A stretch of DNA of 22,272 bases from Pelargonium cotyledonis (GCA_036897625.1 JAYMTA010001033.1:1-22272); one strand, 5' to 3'; numbered from the stretch's first letter, positions 1-11,805 are shown. Notes: a model not told the origin generated them from the sequence alone. Numbers and translations are program-made.

Positions 1-77
1 TAAGTGTCATCACCTCATTGGCTTCTCAAATTGCAATTGATATATCAGTTAACTGATATACATTTTACCCATATATA

Positions 78-89
78 TATATATATATT
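78..89. repeat. (TA)n microsatellite
   Basis: A short alternating TA tract at about 71-89 lies in AT-rich DNA just left of the SINE. It is a simple-sequence repeat with no sign of function. Confidence 0.7.
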
Positions 90-117
90 TGACATATGTC
101 ATATTGCGGCGGGTGGA

Positions 118-281
118 TTTTTTTTTAATTAAACAAAAAAACTAACTAGTTGAGCTACACAATAGGGGGTAGCTCTCCCCTTTAAACTCCACCCCACTCC
201 ACCTGACGCAATGGGATTTGAAATCACGACCTCCCACATGGAAATGTGTGTTCTTGACCATTGCGTCATCCCCTAGGGGAT
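118..281 (-). mobile_element. tRNA-derived SINE, decayed
   Basis: Read on the minus strand, this stretch begins near 281 with a block resembling a Pol III A box (TGACGCAATGGT). About 35 bases later comes a B-box-like block (GATTTCAAATCCC, close to GGTTCRANNCC), preceded by a tRNA-like GTGGGAGGTCG. It ends in an A-rich tail, seen as the T-run at 118-126 on the plus strand. Imperfect direct repeats flank it, about GCGGGTGGAT at 109-118 and GCGAGTGGG at 282-290, and could be the target-site duplication. Boxes, length of about 165 bp, A-tail and flanking repeat together fit a tRNA-derived plant SINE. The outer palindrome ATCCCCTAGGGGAT (268-281) may be part of the 5' end. The family cannot be named from sequence alone. 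Confidence 0.55.
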
Positions 282-483
282 GCGAGTGGGTTTAAGATTT
301 TAATTATTTTCAAAAATTACAATTACATGTAAATATATATTATTTACTTTATTTTACTTTATTAAAATTCATTATTTATGAAGTTGACATGGTGGATTTA
401 CGGACTGATGATACACAAAAAATCAAAACTGAATTGAGACAATGGTGATTGGACACGTGGCACTACAGTCCACGTCATCTATC

Positions 484-617
484 AAAGTCAACTTGGTCAC
501 TCCAGTCAACATTGGTCAAACATGGTCAATTCGGTCAAACATTGGTCAAAGTGGTCAATTTGGTCAACGTGGCTCAAACTTGGTCAACTTGGTCAACATT
601 AGTCAAAATTTATCAAA
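484..617. repeat. Degenerate TTGGTCAA tandem array
   Basis: About a dozen copies of a unit close to TTGGTCAA(N) recur every 8-12 bases, with variants such as TCGGTCAA, GTGGTCAA and TTAGTCAA. The reverse complement of each unit carries TTGAC(C), the core of the WRKY W-box, so the array is in effect a cluster of W-box cores about 2 kb upstream of the importin start. It may be an internal tandem repeat of a transposon remnant, a chance regulatory cluster, or both. Two short open frames across it (starts at 442 and 449) only reflect the repeat and are not genes. Confidence 0.6.
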
Positions 618-639
618 CCCGTCTAGTTGCCCTTGAACA

Positions 640-1560
640 AAGGTTGAATCGAGGGTCCGGTTCATAGACAGTGAAAATACTAAAGTCCAAGACGCATGAC
701 CCGCACGCCCGCATAGCCATCCACAAACACTTTACTACAAATTTCAGGAGAACGGTCCTTCTATGCTTAGGGAAGTGCACCCATTCTCATTCGGGAAGCA
801 TCATTCCCTTCTAGGAAGCACATTTTCTCCTCCAAGAACCGAAGTTTTTCTTCTCCAGGAACCGCATCCTCTTACCTTAAGAAGCACCAATTTCCTTCCA
901 AGAAGCACTCTATGCAACTTATGTGGTTCAGAATACAAGGATCAAGGTCAACGTACCAACTGGAACCAACACAGCTCCTCTTCCTGAAGCCAGGAACCGG
1001 AACCTCGCTCCACCCATAGAGCTCGGAGAGCTCTTGAAAGACGAGGGAAGCAAGACTTAGAGAAAAATAAAAAATCAAGTAGGCATGTGGGCCCCACCAA
1101 TTTCTCAACCAATCACGCATCGCCACGTCATCAGGTGAGTTTGGAGCTCTGTTTCCGAACGATCTTCGAATCTTCAAGTTTATATTCAAACGTTTGTGTG
1201 GAGATCCTGATTCTTACGCTGGAGGCGGTTCTCCGGACACACATCTGGGGTTTCTACTTAACGGTGCGTTGATCTTTGCACGACACCGGACCTGGACCCA
1301 AGCCAAGAAGCTCTGACCCGCATCAAACCCTGATCCAAGGTGCGAATTCCCTTAGGACGTGGAGAAAGCCAATACGAGGCCGTATCAAGACTTCCGATTT
1401 GACTAAGTCAAAGAAGCTAAATCACCTAACACTTGGAAAAGAAGAACTATACGACACCGTTCGAGTCTCGATTCCAGACTTAGAGAAAACAGTCGAATCA
1501 CGGACTGTACCCTAAATCGTAAGGATCAGACACTCATATCTCATGACCAACAATTATGTT
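640..1560. other. Non-coding stretch, probably repeat-derived
   Basis: No gene is recognisable. The stretch is richer in C and G than its surroundings and carries recurring short motifs, such as AAGAAGCAC and GGAAGCA variants between 770 and 915 alternating with TTCTCCTCC-like tracts. Open frames of 60-105 codons on both strands match no family I know. The texture resembles non-coding parts of an old transposon, perhaps an LTR-element relative, but I see no paired long repeats or coding domains, so the assignment is weak. Confidence 0.3.
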
Positions 1561-1799
1561 ACATGAATGCACTGAAACCAAAGCAAGCCACCCATGAGAC
1601 AAATAAATGAATTTTTTGATCTTGGGCAAATCCAAATAGGGCTTTCATGTATAAGTTCATCAGAAAAGATTTATAGATCCCAATATACCCAATGTCATAT
1701 AGCTTCCAAAAAACACAATTTGTGCACCGGCCACACCTTGATAACTCTAAATACCCGAATTCATAATAGTCCCTCTTGTGATACTCCATCCACCTTTCC

Positions 1800-2305
1800 C
1801 GGAGTGTGACGGGCAGTGTGTACAAAGCTCGGTTCTAAGTTCACCAAGACATATTCATCCGCAATTACTAACGACTCCTACTTCATCTTCCCGAATGACA
1901 GATACGGATATGAACTCAGACAATCTTTAAGGATTAACGATACTCTTTCTTGCTTCACATGTAATTGTAATTTCCATTGTAGCACATGTGTGGCCCAGTC
2001 TTTAAGGACCATGCAGACTTGACGTCATCCCCACCTTCCTACACCGTATAAGCGGTTGTATCTTGTGAATAAGGTACACACTCCTTCTAAACAAAAAGGG
2101 GAAGCCCTCACTCGGTATATGTGTGGTAAACTAAGCATGAACACTTCGGTCTAACCACTCACTCAAATTTTAGAGGCCTTGATCCTTAGGTTTTATCTCA
2201 CAACACAAGGGCGAGGGTTTCGTCCGTTATAGGAATCGACCCGACATCTCACGACATGGACTGACGACAACCATGCAACACATGTACGAAAGCGTACTCA
2301 CCAAA
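1800..2305 (-). pseudogene. rrn18: NUMT: antisense mitochondrial SSU rRNA (rrn18) fragment
   Basis: The plus strand reads as the reverse complement of the 3' part of a bacterial-type small-subunit rRNA. Recognisable universal blocks, in order, are GACGGGCAGTGTGTACAAA (1808-1826, versus GGGCGGTGTGTACAA), TCCGCAATTACTAACGACTCC (from 1858), CATTGTAGCACATGTGTGGCCCAG (from 1976), GACTTGACGTCATCCCCACC (from 2016) and CATCTCACGAC..CTGACGACAACCATGCA (from about 2244). TGTGGCCCAG and the ACCATGCAGACTTGACGTC context fit plant mitochondrial 18S rRNA better than plastid 16S. The spacing between the last two blocks exceeds that in bacterial 16S, as expected for the enlarged V7 of plant mitochondria. Many differences are G-to-A or C-to-T at CpG, the decay expected of methylated nuclear DNA. 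It is a nuclear copy, not a working rRNA gene. The left border may reach about 1730. Confidence 0.85.
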
Positions 2306-2488
2306 AACATGGAGCAATTGAGCTTTATCCATAGAGAAAATCATACACGACATAGTATTTGGCGGCTGTAATGCAATGCAAACCAGCTATGAAGTGAAGA
2401 CATCGCCTCACAATTCTCCGTAACTACCAAAATTAAAACCCGTACAAAATTCTTACCAAAAAAAAGTACAAAACATGTACCATTACCA

Positions 2489-2496
2489 TATATAAA
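2489..2496 (+). promoter_or_regulatory. TATA box of the importin-5 gene
   Basis: TATATAAA lies 101 bases before the importin ATG. It is followed by a pyrimidine-rich stretch that would serve as transcription start and 5' leader. A telo-box-like AAACCCTAA (2579-2587), common in leaders of plant housekeeping and translation genes, sits just before the start codon. The core promoter therefore begins only about 180 bases from the rRNA fragment. Confidence 0.6.
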
Positions 2497-2596
2497 TACC
2501 TCCGCGAACAAACTGTCACTTCCCTCTATCTCCAGTCCCGGCTCTGAAACTGGACTAGACCAGAGTCTACTCAGGCTCAAACCCTAACTCGCTCCC

Positions 2597-5500
2597 ATGG
2601 CGACCGACCCCACTCACTCCCAAGTCGCCGCCCTCCTCGGCCCCGATCCCTCCCAATTCGAAACCCTAATCTCCCACCTCATGTCCTCTGCCAACGATCA
2701 GCGCTCTCACGCTGAGTCTATCTTCAACCTATGCAAGCAATCTCACCCTGACGCTCTCTCCCTCAAGCTCGCCAACCTCCTCCAATCCTCTCCGCTCCCC
2801 GAGGCTCGCGCCATGGCCGCTGTGCTCCTCCGCAGGCTCCTCATCCGCGACGACGCCTACCTCTACCCCCGCCTCTCTGACTCCACTAAGTTCACTCTTA
2901 AATCAACGCTCCTTGCTTGCCTCCAGCGCGAGGAGGCTAAATCCATTTCCAAGAAGCTCTGTGACACCGTTTCCGAGCTCGCATCCGGGATCCTCCCCGA
3001 CGGCGGCTGGCCAGAGTTGGTTCCGTTCATTTTCCAGTGCGTCAGTTCCGATAACGTCAAGCTTCAGGAGTCTGCCCTCTTGATTTTCGCTCAATTGGCG
3101 CAGTATATCGGTGATAAATTGCTGCCTTATCTGAGCACCTTGCACTCTGTTTTCCTAAAGTGTTTGGGGTCATCTCCTAGTCCGGATGTGAGGATTGCGT
3201 CTCTCGGAGCCGCTGTTAATTTCATTCAGTGCCTCTCCGACCCTGCAGAGAGGGACATGTTTCAGGACTTATTACCGTTGATGATACAGACGTTGACGGA
3301 AGCTTTGAATTGCGGACAGGAGGCTACCGCACAGGAGGCTCTGGAGTTGCTGATCGAATTGGCGGGAACAGAGCCGAGGTTCTTAAGGAAGCAGCTGGCT
3401 GAAGTGGTGGGGGCTATGCTGCAGATTTCGGAGGCGGAGACTCTTGAAGAAGGGACTAGGCAGTTGGCTATTGAGTTTGTGATTACTCTTGCGGAAGCAA
3501 GGGAGAGAGCTCCCGGTATGATGAGGAAGTTGCCTCAGTTTATTCAGAGATTGTTTGCCATTTTGATGAAGATGCTGTTGGATATTGATGATGATCCAAC
3601 CTGGCATAGTGCTGAAGAGGAGGATGAAGATGCTGGTGAGACAAGTAACTACAATGTTGCACAGGAATGCTTGGATAGATTGTCGATTTCTTTGGGTGGG
3701 AATACCATTGTTCCGGTTGCTTCTGAGCTGTTTCCAGCTTACTTGGCTGCTCCCGAATGGCAAAAGCATCACGCCGCACTTATTGCCCTTGCACAGATTG
3801 CAGAGGGTTGCTCAAAGGTATTTGAAGTAATGTTTGCTATTTATACTGTTTATCACTAGAAATTTATGTTAGATTGGTATTTGTTAAAGAATATTCTGAC
3901 ATTATTTGTATTTTCTACCCTTATTTTTATATATAGTGCTACTCTGTAATTTGTTTAATCATTCTGTTTATCAATTTGCTAATTTCTTCTGTTTTTCTTA
4001 AAGTTATGTCAATTGGATTTTAGGACTATGTTTTCACTGTATTTAGGCTTGATTATATTTTGCATTTTAAAACTGCAGGTAATGATAAAAAATCTAGAGC
4101 ATGTAGTCTCTATGGTATTGAACTCATTCCAAGATCCTCACCCTCGTGTGCGATGGGCAGCTATTAATGCAATTGGGCAGTTATCCACAGACTTGGGCCC
4201 GGAGTTGCAAGTCCAGTATCATCAGCGTGTGCTACCTGCATTAGCTGGAGCTATGGATGATTTCCAAAATCCACGAGTACAGGTTTGGTGCAATTTCACT
4301 TTCTATATAGTATATCTTCAAAACTACACCTCTCTGTCTTGATGTAATATAATTCCAACTATAATGTTATTGCCCTGTGCAGTTCTTTAAGCTTTCCACT
4401 AAGTTTGCTCACCCCCCCCCCCAGCCCCCCCTCGCTCCTATCCTTTTCTTCTCTCTAGTTTTCACTTCTCGCATTGAACCTCGTAAATAAGGAGAAATTG
4501 TTACTGTGATGATTTCGACTTTTAGTTGTGTTGGGCATCTTTTTTGTTGTTGTATTCTATTTTCAGCAGGGGGTGCATACTCATGCATACATGTTATGTG
4601 TTTGTTTAATCATCTTATGTAATTTCTTTGTTTGATTTATTTGGTTTCGAGAAAATTATCAATTTTAGAAGCTCTGATTCTCGATCATAGTTTTTGTATG
4701 CTTTTCTATTTCATTAAGTACTAGTTTACATTCTTTGTTTGTCTGTCTCAGGCCCATGCTGCTTCAGCTGTGCTTAATTTCAGTGAAAATTGTACTCCAG
4801 ATATCTTAACACCATACTTGCAAGGAATTGTAGACAAACTTCTTGTACTTCTACAGGTATGCATTCATTCTTGTCTACGCCTTTTTTTAATCTTTTTTTT
4901 CTGCTATATCTAGACCACCATTAGAATCGAAAGGGGAAAATGTAAAGACAAACTCAAAAAGGAGGTTCTCAATGGTGAAACTGAGCTTAAACAAAGTGAT
5001 TATACAGGGCCTATATGGGAATTATGGGAAGAAGATTATGATTCATGTCCTTATTCAGTCATAACCAGCATATACTGTAAAGCATAATCACAATGAAAAG
5101 TATAGTGAATTGAAGTAGTTCCATGGCATTCGTAATAGAAGCACTATTGAACAGTTTTCCTTACGACTGAAGTAAATTAATGACATCTGAATACTGAATT
5201 TATGGGATGAACAGAGTTCTGTACAGCAAATATAGAAAATAAACGCACAACACTCCCCTGGGATTACATGCCCATCTGTTTTCAGTCTTCAGCTTTACCA
5301 TAACATGGTATGGCAATAGACTTACTGTTACAAAAAACAATGTTGTTTGTTGTACGTTTTTTTGAGTTCTTTTTATTTGTATATCTGGAAACTGAATATG
5401 AGTTGAAACCTTTTTGTTTATTGTCTTGCAAAGATGGAACTCCCCAGAGCGTACTATCTCCTTCCTTTTTTAGGTTTTTTTTAATAAACTTTGTTTGGAA

Positions 5501-8500
5501 GTCACTTCTATAGTTATCATTTTTGAGCTTATCATATTATACTTCATGTATACAATGTAGAATGGAAAGCAAATGGTGCAGGAGGGGGCTCTGACTGCTT
5601 TAGCATCTGTAGCTGATTCATCACAGGTATTTTGTAGACATGTTGTGTATTTCATTGGTCATATTTATCTTATATTGTAAATTGATTTGGCTTGGATTTA
5701 TGTATTGACAGGACCAATTCCAGAAATATTACGATGCTGTAATGCCTCTCTTGAAAACTATTTTGATCAATGCAAATGACAAGTCTAACCGCATGCTACG
5801 TGCCAAATCTATGGAATGCATTAGCTTAGTTGGAATGGCTGTTGGGAAGGACAAATTTAGGGATGACGCCAAGCAGGTAATGATTAATAGTGGTTAGACC
5901 CATTGATTATATGTGGCAGTCATTTTGGTTTTAATGGTTTCATCTTGAACAAACATGCACTTGTAGTTATTCTGATTTGTAGATTCAGCTGATATAGTTC
6001 ACTCTGTTTGTAAGTTACCAATGTATTTGGTAGGTTCCCTTATTATTTTTGTGCTGCCAGATTATGGAAGTTTTAATGTCCTTGCAAGGATCTGAAATGG
6101 AGGCAGATGATCCAACAACAGGATACATGTTACAGGTATGTTTCACTAATTGAGGAAATTACCTTGATACGTGCATATCCTACAATTCTGATTGTAAATG
6201 TTCTATATAAAGCTATTTATCTGCGGAATTAAGGTGGAATAGGTATGTTTTTTTGTTATGTTGCAGGCATGGGCCAGACTTTGCAAGTGCCTCGGGCAGG
6301 ATTTCCTACCGTACATGACTATTGTCATGCCTCCTTTGCTTCACTCAGCTCAACTTAAGCCAGATGTAACAATTACATCTGCAGATTCAGATGCTGATAT
6401 TGATGAAGATGATGATAGGTTTGACTCTAATATTGGATTTCATTGTTAATTGATCCCATGGCTTGTGTATTTGTTGAGTTACCTACACACAATATACCTC
6501 TTTTCTGCAGTTTCTGCTTGATACTTATTTCTTCCCTTAGACTAATAAATGTGATACGCTGTTCAACTGCTGCGTTTTTGTGCCAAGTGCTGTACACGCA
6601 CAATGCCTATTGAAGAGAACTATTTCGTGGATCTTTTGATTGTAAGCTGACATGCAAAATGGGAGCTACCTAACCTTATAGAAAATTTGTTTGGTTATGT
6701 TTATGCCCAGTACTTATATGAATTTAAACATTACATTATTTTTCTGCCATACATAATTTTTACCAAATCCAGTTGGGTTTATGATAAAAGGAAATGAGCT
6801 CCCCATTTGTTTTATATAGTCATATATTGTTCTACTGGTTGCAGCATTACAAAAAATAGAAACATAATTTGGTCCTGTCAGAATGATTCTTTTGCTGAAA
6901 GAAATAATATATTTAAGATATTTACAATATGCTGTATTTCCTTCATAATTTCTTTGCAGCATTGAAACAATTACTCTTGGGGATAAAAGGATAGGCATCA
7001 AGACTAGTGTCCTGGAGGAAAAGGCTACAGCTTGTAATATGTTGTGTTGCTATGCTGATGAATTGAAGGAGGGTTTTTTTCCTTGGATTGATCAGGTTTG
7101 TTTTTGTCAGTTTCTACGGGGCTTTTCTTTAACAATATTTTGTTCGCATATCTAACCATCATAAATGATGCAGGTTGCTCCTACTTTAGTTCCCCTTCTT
7201 AAGTTTTATTTCCATGAAGAAGTTAGGAAGGCGGCTATTTCTGGTAATTACCAGTAATGCCCCACTCTTAAATACTTTTATATGTAAGCAGTCTTGTTTA
7301 GTTGGATTGAAATTCCTGATTTTCATCAAACTTGTTCTTCTATAGCCATGCCAGAGCTGTTGCGTTCAGCTAAATTAGCTGTTGAGAAGGGGCAGTCTCA
7401 AGGGCGTGATGGGTCTTATCTGAAGCTGTTGTCTGATTACATAGTGCCACCACTGGTGGAGGCTTTACACAAGGTCCTAATACATTTCAATATTGCTTAC
7501 ATCATTTTTTGGCTCTATTTTTTCCCAGTGTATTTGGTTCTGTTCAGTAAAACAGTTCTTATGCTTCTGCTGCTTGTCTATATGAACTGTAAATGGCATG
7601 CATGCAGGAACCCGAAGTTGAAATTTGTGTAAGCATGATGGATGCATTGAATGAATGCATACAGGTTAGTTACATCTTCTTCCAAAGTAGATCAAATAAC
7701 ATGGACTTGTATTCTTATGAATGTATATGTGAATGATGATGCATCAAATGTTCATCATTTTTTATGAATCTTAACTTGATGATTTATCGTTTCAGTTTTA
7801 GTCCCATCTTTTTTGGACCTGGCCTAATAATTACAAAAAGCCTACTTGTAGTTTATCCCTATTTCAGTTAACTCGGTTATCCCTGGAATTTTTTTTTATG
7901 TAGAATTGCTCTCTCAGATTTCAGGACCACTTCTAGATGAAAGCCAAGTGAAGTGCATTGTTGATGAGATCAAGCACTTAATCACAGCCAGCTCTTCTAG
8001 GAAACGAAAAAGAGCAGAGAGGTCCAGAGCAGAGGACTTTGATGCAGAAGAAGGGGAACTGCTGAAGGAAGAGAATGAGCAAGAAGAGGAAGTTTTTTAT
8101 CAGGTCTGTGCCTAACTATTTAAATTGGTACTTAGTTTTGAATTTTGATCCACGTGATCGTAAAATGCTGTTTATTCTTTGACTAGGTTGGCGAGTGTTT
8201 GGGGACTTTGATAAAAACATTCAAAGCTTCTTTCTTGCCATTTTTTGATGACCTTTCATCTTACTTGACACCTATGTGGGTAAGTTCTTTCCTAATGTCG
8301 CATTTAAGTTGGTCTATTCCCGCTTGCCATTCTATTATAGCTGGAAGACTTTGTTCTTATTTATTTCCAGTAATTTGTTTTTTTTTTCCCAGAGATCTGA
8401 CTGTAATATTTATTTTTGTGGCATCTATTTTTCATATGATCTACTTCTGTTGTTCAACTTCATCCCAAAATAAGTATCCACTTTCCTATTTTTGTAAAAA

Positions 8501-10928
8501 GTCAAGGATATATTTATTTAATTTGTCGAGCTCTATTGCAAACAAAAAGATTTTGCTGCGAGTACGTTGTAGAGCCAGTTTTATTGATCTCATTGATTAT
8601 GCAGGGTAAGGATAAAACAGCTGAAGAGAGAAGAATTGCCATTTGTATATTTGATGACGTCGCGGAGCAATGCCATGAAGCAGCTCTGAAGTAAGCATTT
8701 TTCGTTTCATCTTTACTTGTCAGTGTAGTTAGTTTCTGTGAGTGTCCCATGTTTATATTCTACATGTTTGGGGAACAGATACTATGATACTTACGTGCCC
8801 TTCTTATTGGAGGCCTGCAATGATGAAAATCCAGATGTTTGTCAGGTATAAACTCTCCAATGTTAGATTATTACGGTTACTTTTATTTCCTGAGTCTACT
8901 CACAATGAATGTCAATCACTATCCAGGCAGCAGTTTATGGACTTGGCATCTGCGCAGAGTTTGGTGGATCTGTATTCAAACCTCTTGTTGGTGGTAGGCT
9001 GCTGTGAATCATCACTCTTGACAGTTTCTCTATGGGAATGCTGCCTTTATATTTTAAGTGGAGGGTTATGTTTTTTTTGCAGAGGCTCTCTCCAGATTGG
9101 ATGCTGTTATAAGGCACCCTAATGCACAACACTCTGACAATATAATGGCATACGACAATGCTGTTTCATCTCTTGGAAAAATATGTCAGTTCCATCGAGA
9201 TTGTATAGATGCAGCTAAGGTATTTATATTTCCTAACTTCAGATCTTTAATGTGCGTCGTTGTTTGTCACGAAAACTGACTTCTTATAGCTTTCTATTCA
9301 TTTTATTGTTGTCAATTCTGTATATGGGGTACCTTAGGATTCCTAATATTCATATGTTTTTAACATTGGTGATGGATGAATCTTGTCTGTCCCTGCTCAA
9401 TTTGAAGTGCAAACCATTTTTCTTGCTTCTTTTCCTTCCAAAAGACATTTCCTGGAAACTCTATCTAGTTTTACACGAAGCTTGGTAAAGCAAGCCTTTT
9501 TTTTTTCTTTTTATGAGAGCTCAATTATGACAAGTAGAAGTTGATTGATTTGGCTGCTTTGAATCATTGTTCTACTGTAAACTTAAAATTGTCAACACCC
9601 TTAAAATCCCACTTATCTATTTCCCGCTCTTACATTGAGCAAGCTGGAGAATGGAACTTAGTCTTAGTTGATTAAATGTCCCGCTTATGACTGCAAAGCC
9701 TGTTGTGGTTATAAGGGTTATATAAGCCTCTACAAGCCACTTGGGCATTGAACTTTTTCTTATGTGTTAATTTAATTGAACCTTCTTCTGGGGCTTTGAT
9801 GTTATTTATATGCAAATTTTCTCTCAGAAAAAAATAATAATAATTTACATAATACAAATTTCAATATAAGAGCCAAATTGTTTATTGAAGAATACAAGAT
9901 TTTGGGTGACATGCATGTAATGCAATCATATTGAAGATTTTATTTTCTTGCTAGCCACTGCTACTAATTATATTCTCTTATGGTTTCTTGGATTTTGTTT
10001 GTTTGGCAGGTTGTCCCTGCCTGGTTAAGCCTCTTGCCTATTAAAGGTGATTTGATAGAGGCTAAGGTTGTGCATGACCAACTTTGTTCAATGGTGGAAA
10101 GGTATGTGTAGTCATAGATACAATTTCCTGCTTTTCCTTTTGGTTAATTTCTCAATATAATATACCTGCCTGTGTACAGGTCAGATGGGGAACTTTTAGG
10201 GCCAAATAATCAGTATCTCCCTAAAATAGTTTCGGTTTTTGCTGAGGTACTATTCTATTGTTGTCCTCTCTTTTTTTTTAAATAATTATTGTTTTCCTTT
10301 TTTTAGGCCCAACCATGATGTCGCACAACACATACTATCATTTTTCAATTTAAACGCCATAAGTTTTTACTGGGTTTATAAAAATCATTTTCAATGGAGA
10401 AGTTCATTATGTCGTCATGTGCTTTGCACATGGTATTCTCTTCTTAGTAAATTCCCGAAATACTCCTGCAATCTCAAATTAAAACTCAAACATAATTCAT
10501 ATTTCACTTCATCTTCTTCCATCCCTTTAATTTCTCTCCGGAATTTTGGATTCATATATTGAAACATATGAGGAAAGTAAATAGATGTGCAAAACACACG
10601 AGGAAAGTAAATAAATTTTCCATCAAAATTGACAATTTAACGACATATTGAAACATATGGTGTGTGAACATTATGCAAATCGAAAAGTGTAGTTGTTTGT
10701 TTTGGGACTTCATAGCATTGCAGTAAATCGGTCATTACTTTATTATTGTTGATTCTTGGTTAGGTTTTATGTGCGGGCAAAGATCTGGCAACAGAGCAAG
10801 CTGCGGGTCGAATGGTTAATCTGTTAAGGCAGCTTCAGCAAACTCTGCCTCCTTCAACCCTAGCATCAACATGGTCATCCTTGCAGCCTCAGCATCAGCT
10901 AGCTCTGCATACCATCCTCTCATCTTAG
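2597..10928 (+). CDS. IPO5: Importin-5 / importin beta-3 (karyopherin), 20 exons
   Basis: A nuclear import receptor of the importin-beta family that carries cargo, including ribosomal proteins in studied relatives, through nuclear pores under Ran-GTP control. Exons: 2597-3817, 4079-4282, 4752-4856, 5561-5626, 5712-5876, 6061-6135, 6267-6418, 6960-7095, 7174-7243, 7346-7473, 7608-7664, 7918-8103, 8187-8279, 8605-8690, 8779-8845, 8927-8993, 9083-9219, 10010-10101, 10180-10246, 10764-10928. All junctions are GT..AG and phases match, giving 1,112 codons, the usual length for plant importin-5. The protein is a run of HEAT repeats. Family blocks include [21 protein letters not shown] (near 430), [20 protein letters not shown] (near 560), the acidic loop [11 protein letters not shown] (near 650), GEGF-type [17 protein letters not shown] (near 705), a KRKR-then-acidic segment (near 820-850) and the [14 protein letters not shown] end. 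The ATG at 2597 has GCGACC context and follows the TATA box. Nothing suggests damage. The Arabidopsis counterpart is the EMB2734 locus. Confidence 0.95.
4410..4436 (+). repeat. C-rich low-complexity tract in importin intron 2
   Basis: Runs of C broken by AG (CCCCCCCCCCAGCCCCCCC type) lie inside the second importin intron. This is simple sequence and is also a likely site of sequencing length error. Confidence 0.6.
10557..10665 (+). repeat. Short direct repeats in importin intron 19
   Basis: ATATTGAAACATATG occurs at about 10556 and again at about 10646. Between them ACGAGGAAAGTAAATA-like text occurs twice (about 10566 and 10602). The pattern suggests a small local duplication in the last intron, well away from the splice sites. 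Confidence 0.5.
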
Positions 10929-11359
10929 TTCGGTGAGCTTTTCATTGTTACTTGGGGACATTTCTTCATAGTTGTGTCATATCCTTTCGCATTGGTGGTG
11001 TATGCAATTTTTCCGTGTCTTCTTAATTTAGTCCTCTCTGCCGCGTCCAGTCGGTGTGGCTCCATTATTTTTCCGAAGTATCATTGCTAGGTTGAGGATA
11101 AATAGCTAAAAATAGGAAGTTTTGGTAGAGTGTGTATATTAACAGTGTGATTCATGGTTCAGTCCCTTGTCCACATGAGACATAAAGAGAAGTAGTTTCA
11201 ATTTCTAGTTTATGCTATTTGAATTGGTCAATGTTAATGTATTGATACTTGAGTTTTGATCTATTCTTTTGGTAGTTTTGTTTGGTGCTTCGTAATTTTT
11301 CCCGAAGAATTATTCAATGAAGTGCATAGGGCTTAAACTTGAATTTTCCTGTTGTACAG
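10929..11359 (+). other. Importin 3' UTR and junction to ECT fragment
   Basis: The first part should be the importin 3' UTR, although no single clear polyadenylation signal stands out. The last part (about 11270-11359) is T-rich and ends in TGTACAG, behaving as the 3' end of an intron for the YTH exon that follows. Somewhere here the importin locus meets the truncated ECT copy. The breakpoint cannot be placed without the parental ECT gene. Confidence 0.5.
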
Positions 11360-11805
11360 GTTAACACCAGCGGACAATTTGTTGGCTTGGCCGAGACGAC
11401 TGGTCCTGTTGATTTTGATAAAACTGTGGAATACTGGCAGCAGGACAAGTGGAATGGTTGCTTCCCTTTGAAGTGGCATATTGTAAAGGATGTTCCTAAT
11501 AGTTTGTTGAAGCACATAACAGTTGAGAACAACGAGAACAAGCCTGTTACTAATAGTAGAGACACTCAAGAGGTATCTGTGTCTGTTATATATTGTTTTC
11601 TTCTGCACTGGTAGTACTATTTCATTTTTCTTAACCATGAAGGGTTTTTGCTCTGTAGGTCAAACTTGAGAAGGGATTGGAGGTTCTCAAAATTTTCAAG
11701 GGTTATTCGAGCAAGACAAGCATTCTAGATGATTTTGTGTTTTATGAGGGCCGCCAGAGGACTATGCAGGAAAAGAAAGCTAAGCAACAGCAGCTCCAGA
11801 AGCAG
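11360..11805 (+). pseudogene. Truncated YTH-domain (ECT-type m6A reader) fragment
   Basis: Two exons, 11360-11572 and 11659-11805, with good GT..AG borders, encode the C-terminal half of a plant YTH domain. Recognisable parts are [12 protein letters not shown], the cage segment [38 protein letters not shown], then KIFKGYSSKTSILDDFVFYE and a Lys/Gln-rich tail. ECT/YTHDF proteins bind N6-methyladenosine in mRNA in the cytoplasm. The fragment keeps two cage tryptophans (W-x4-W), but the first half of the domain, with the first cage Trp, and the long disordered N-terminus are absent, because importin's last exon lies directly upstream. Both exons are open and well conserved, so the copy is young or under some constraint. 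The absence of the 5' part makes a functional reader very unlikely. Confidence 0.8.

Noticed and set aside
484-617. CRISPR-like array
   Set aside because: Units of about 8 bases with variable 1-4 base gaps are not repeat-spacer architecture, and the DNA is plant nuclear.
872-1189. A 105-codon open frame on the minus strand
   Set aside because: It matches no family I know, lies in repeat-like DNA and overlaps plus-strand frames of similar size, as expected by chance.
1276-1515. A 79-codon plus-strand frame upstream of importin
   Set aside because: Low-complexity, charged composition with no recognisable motif, inside a stretch that looks repeat-derived.
1800-2305. A functional rRNA gene on the minus strand
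   Set aside because: Only part of a small-subunit rRNA is present, with many differences in universally conserved positions; a nuclear copy of mitochondrial DNA fits better.
3383-3779. Long minus-strand frames under importin exon 1
   Set aside because: They are shadows of the GC-rich coding exon in other frames.
8199-8609. 136-codon frame read as a separate gene
   Set aside because: It is importin exon 13 read on into the following intron; the GT donor after ATGTGG and acceptor before GGTAAGGAT explain it.
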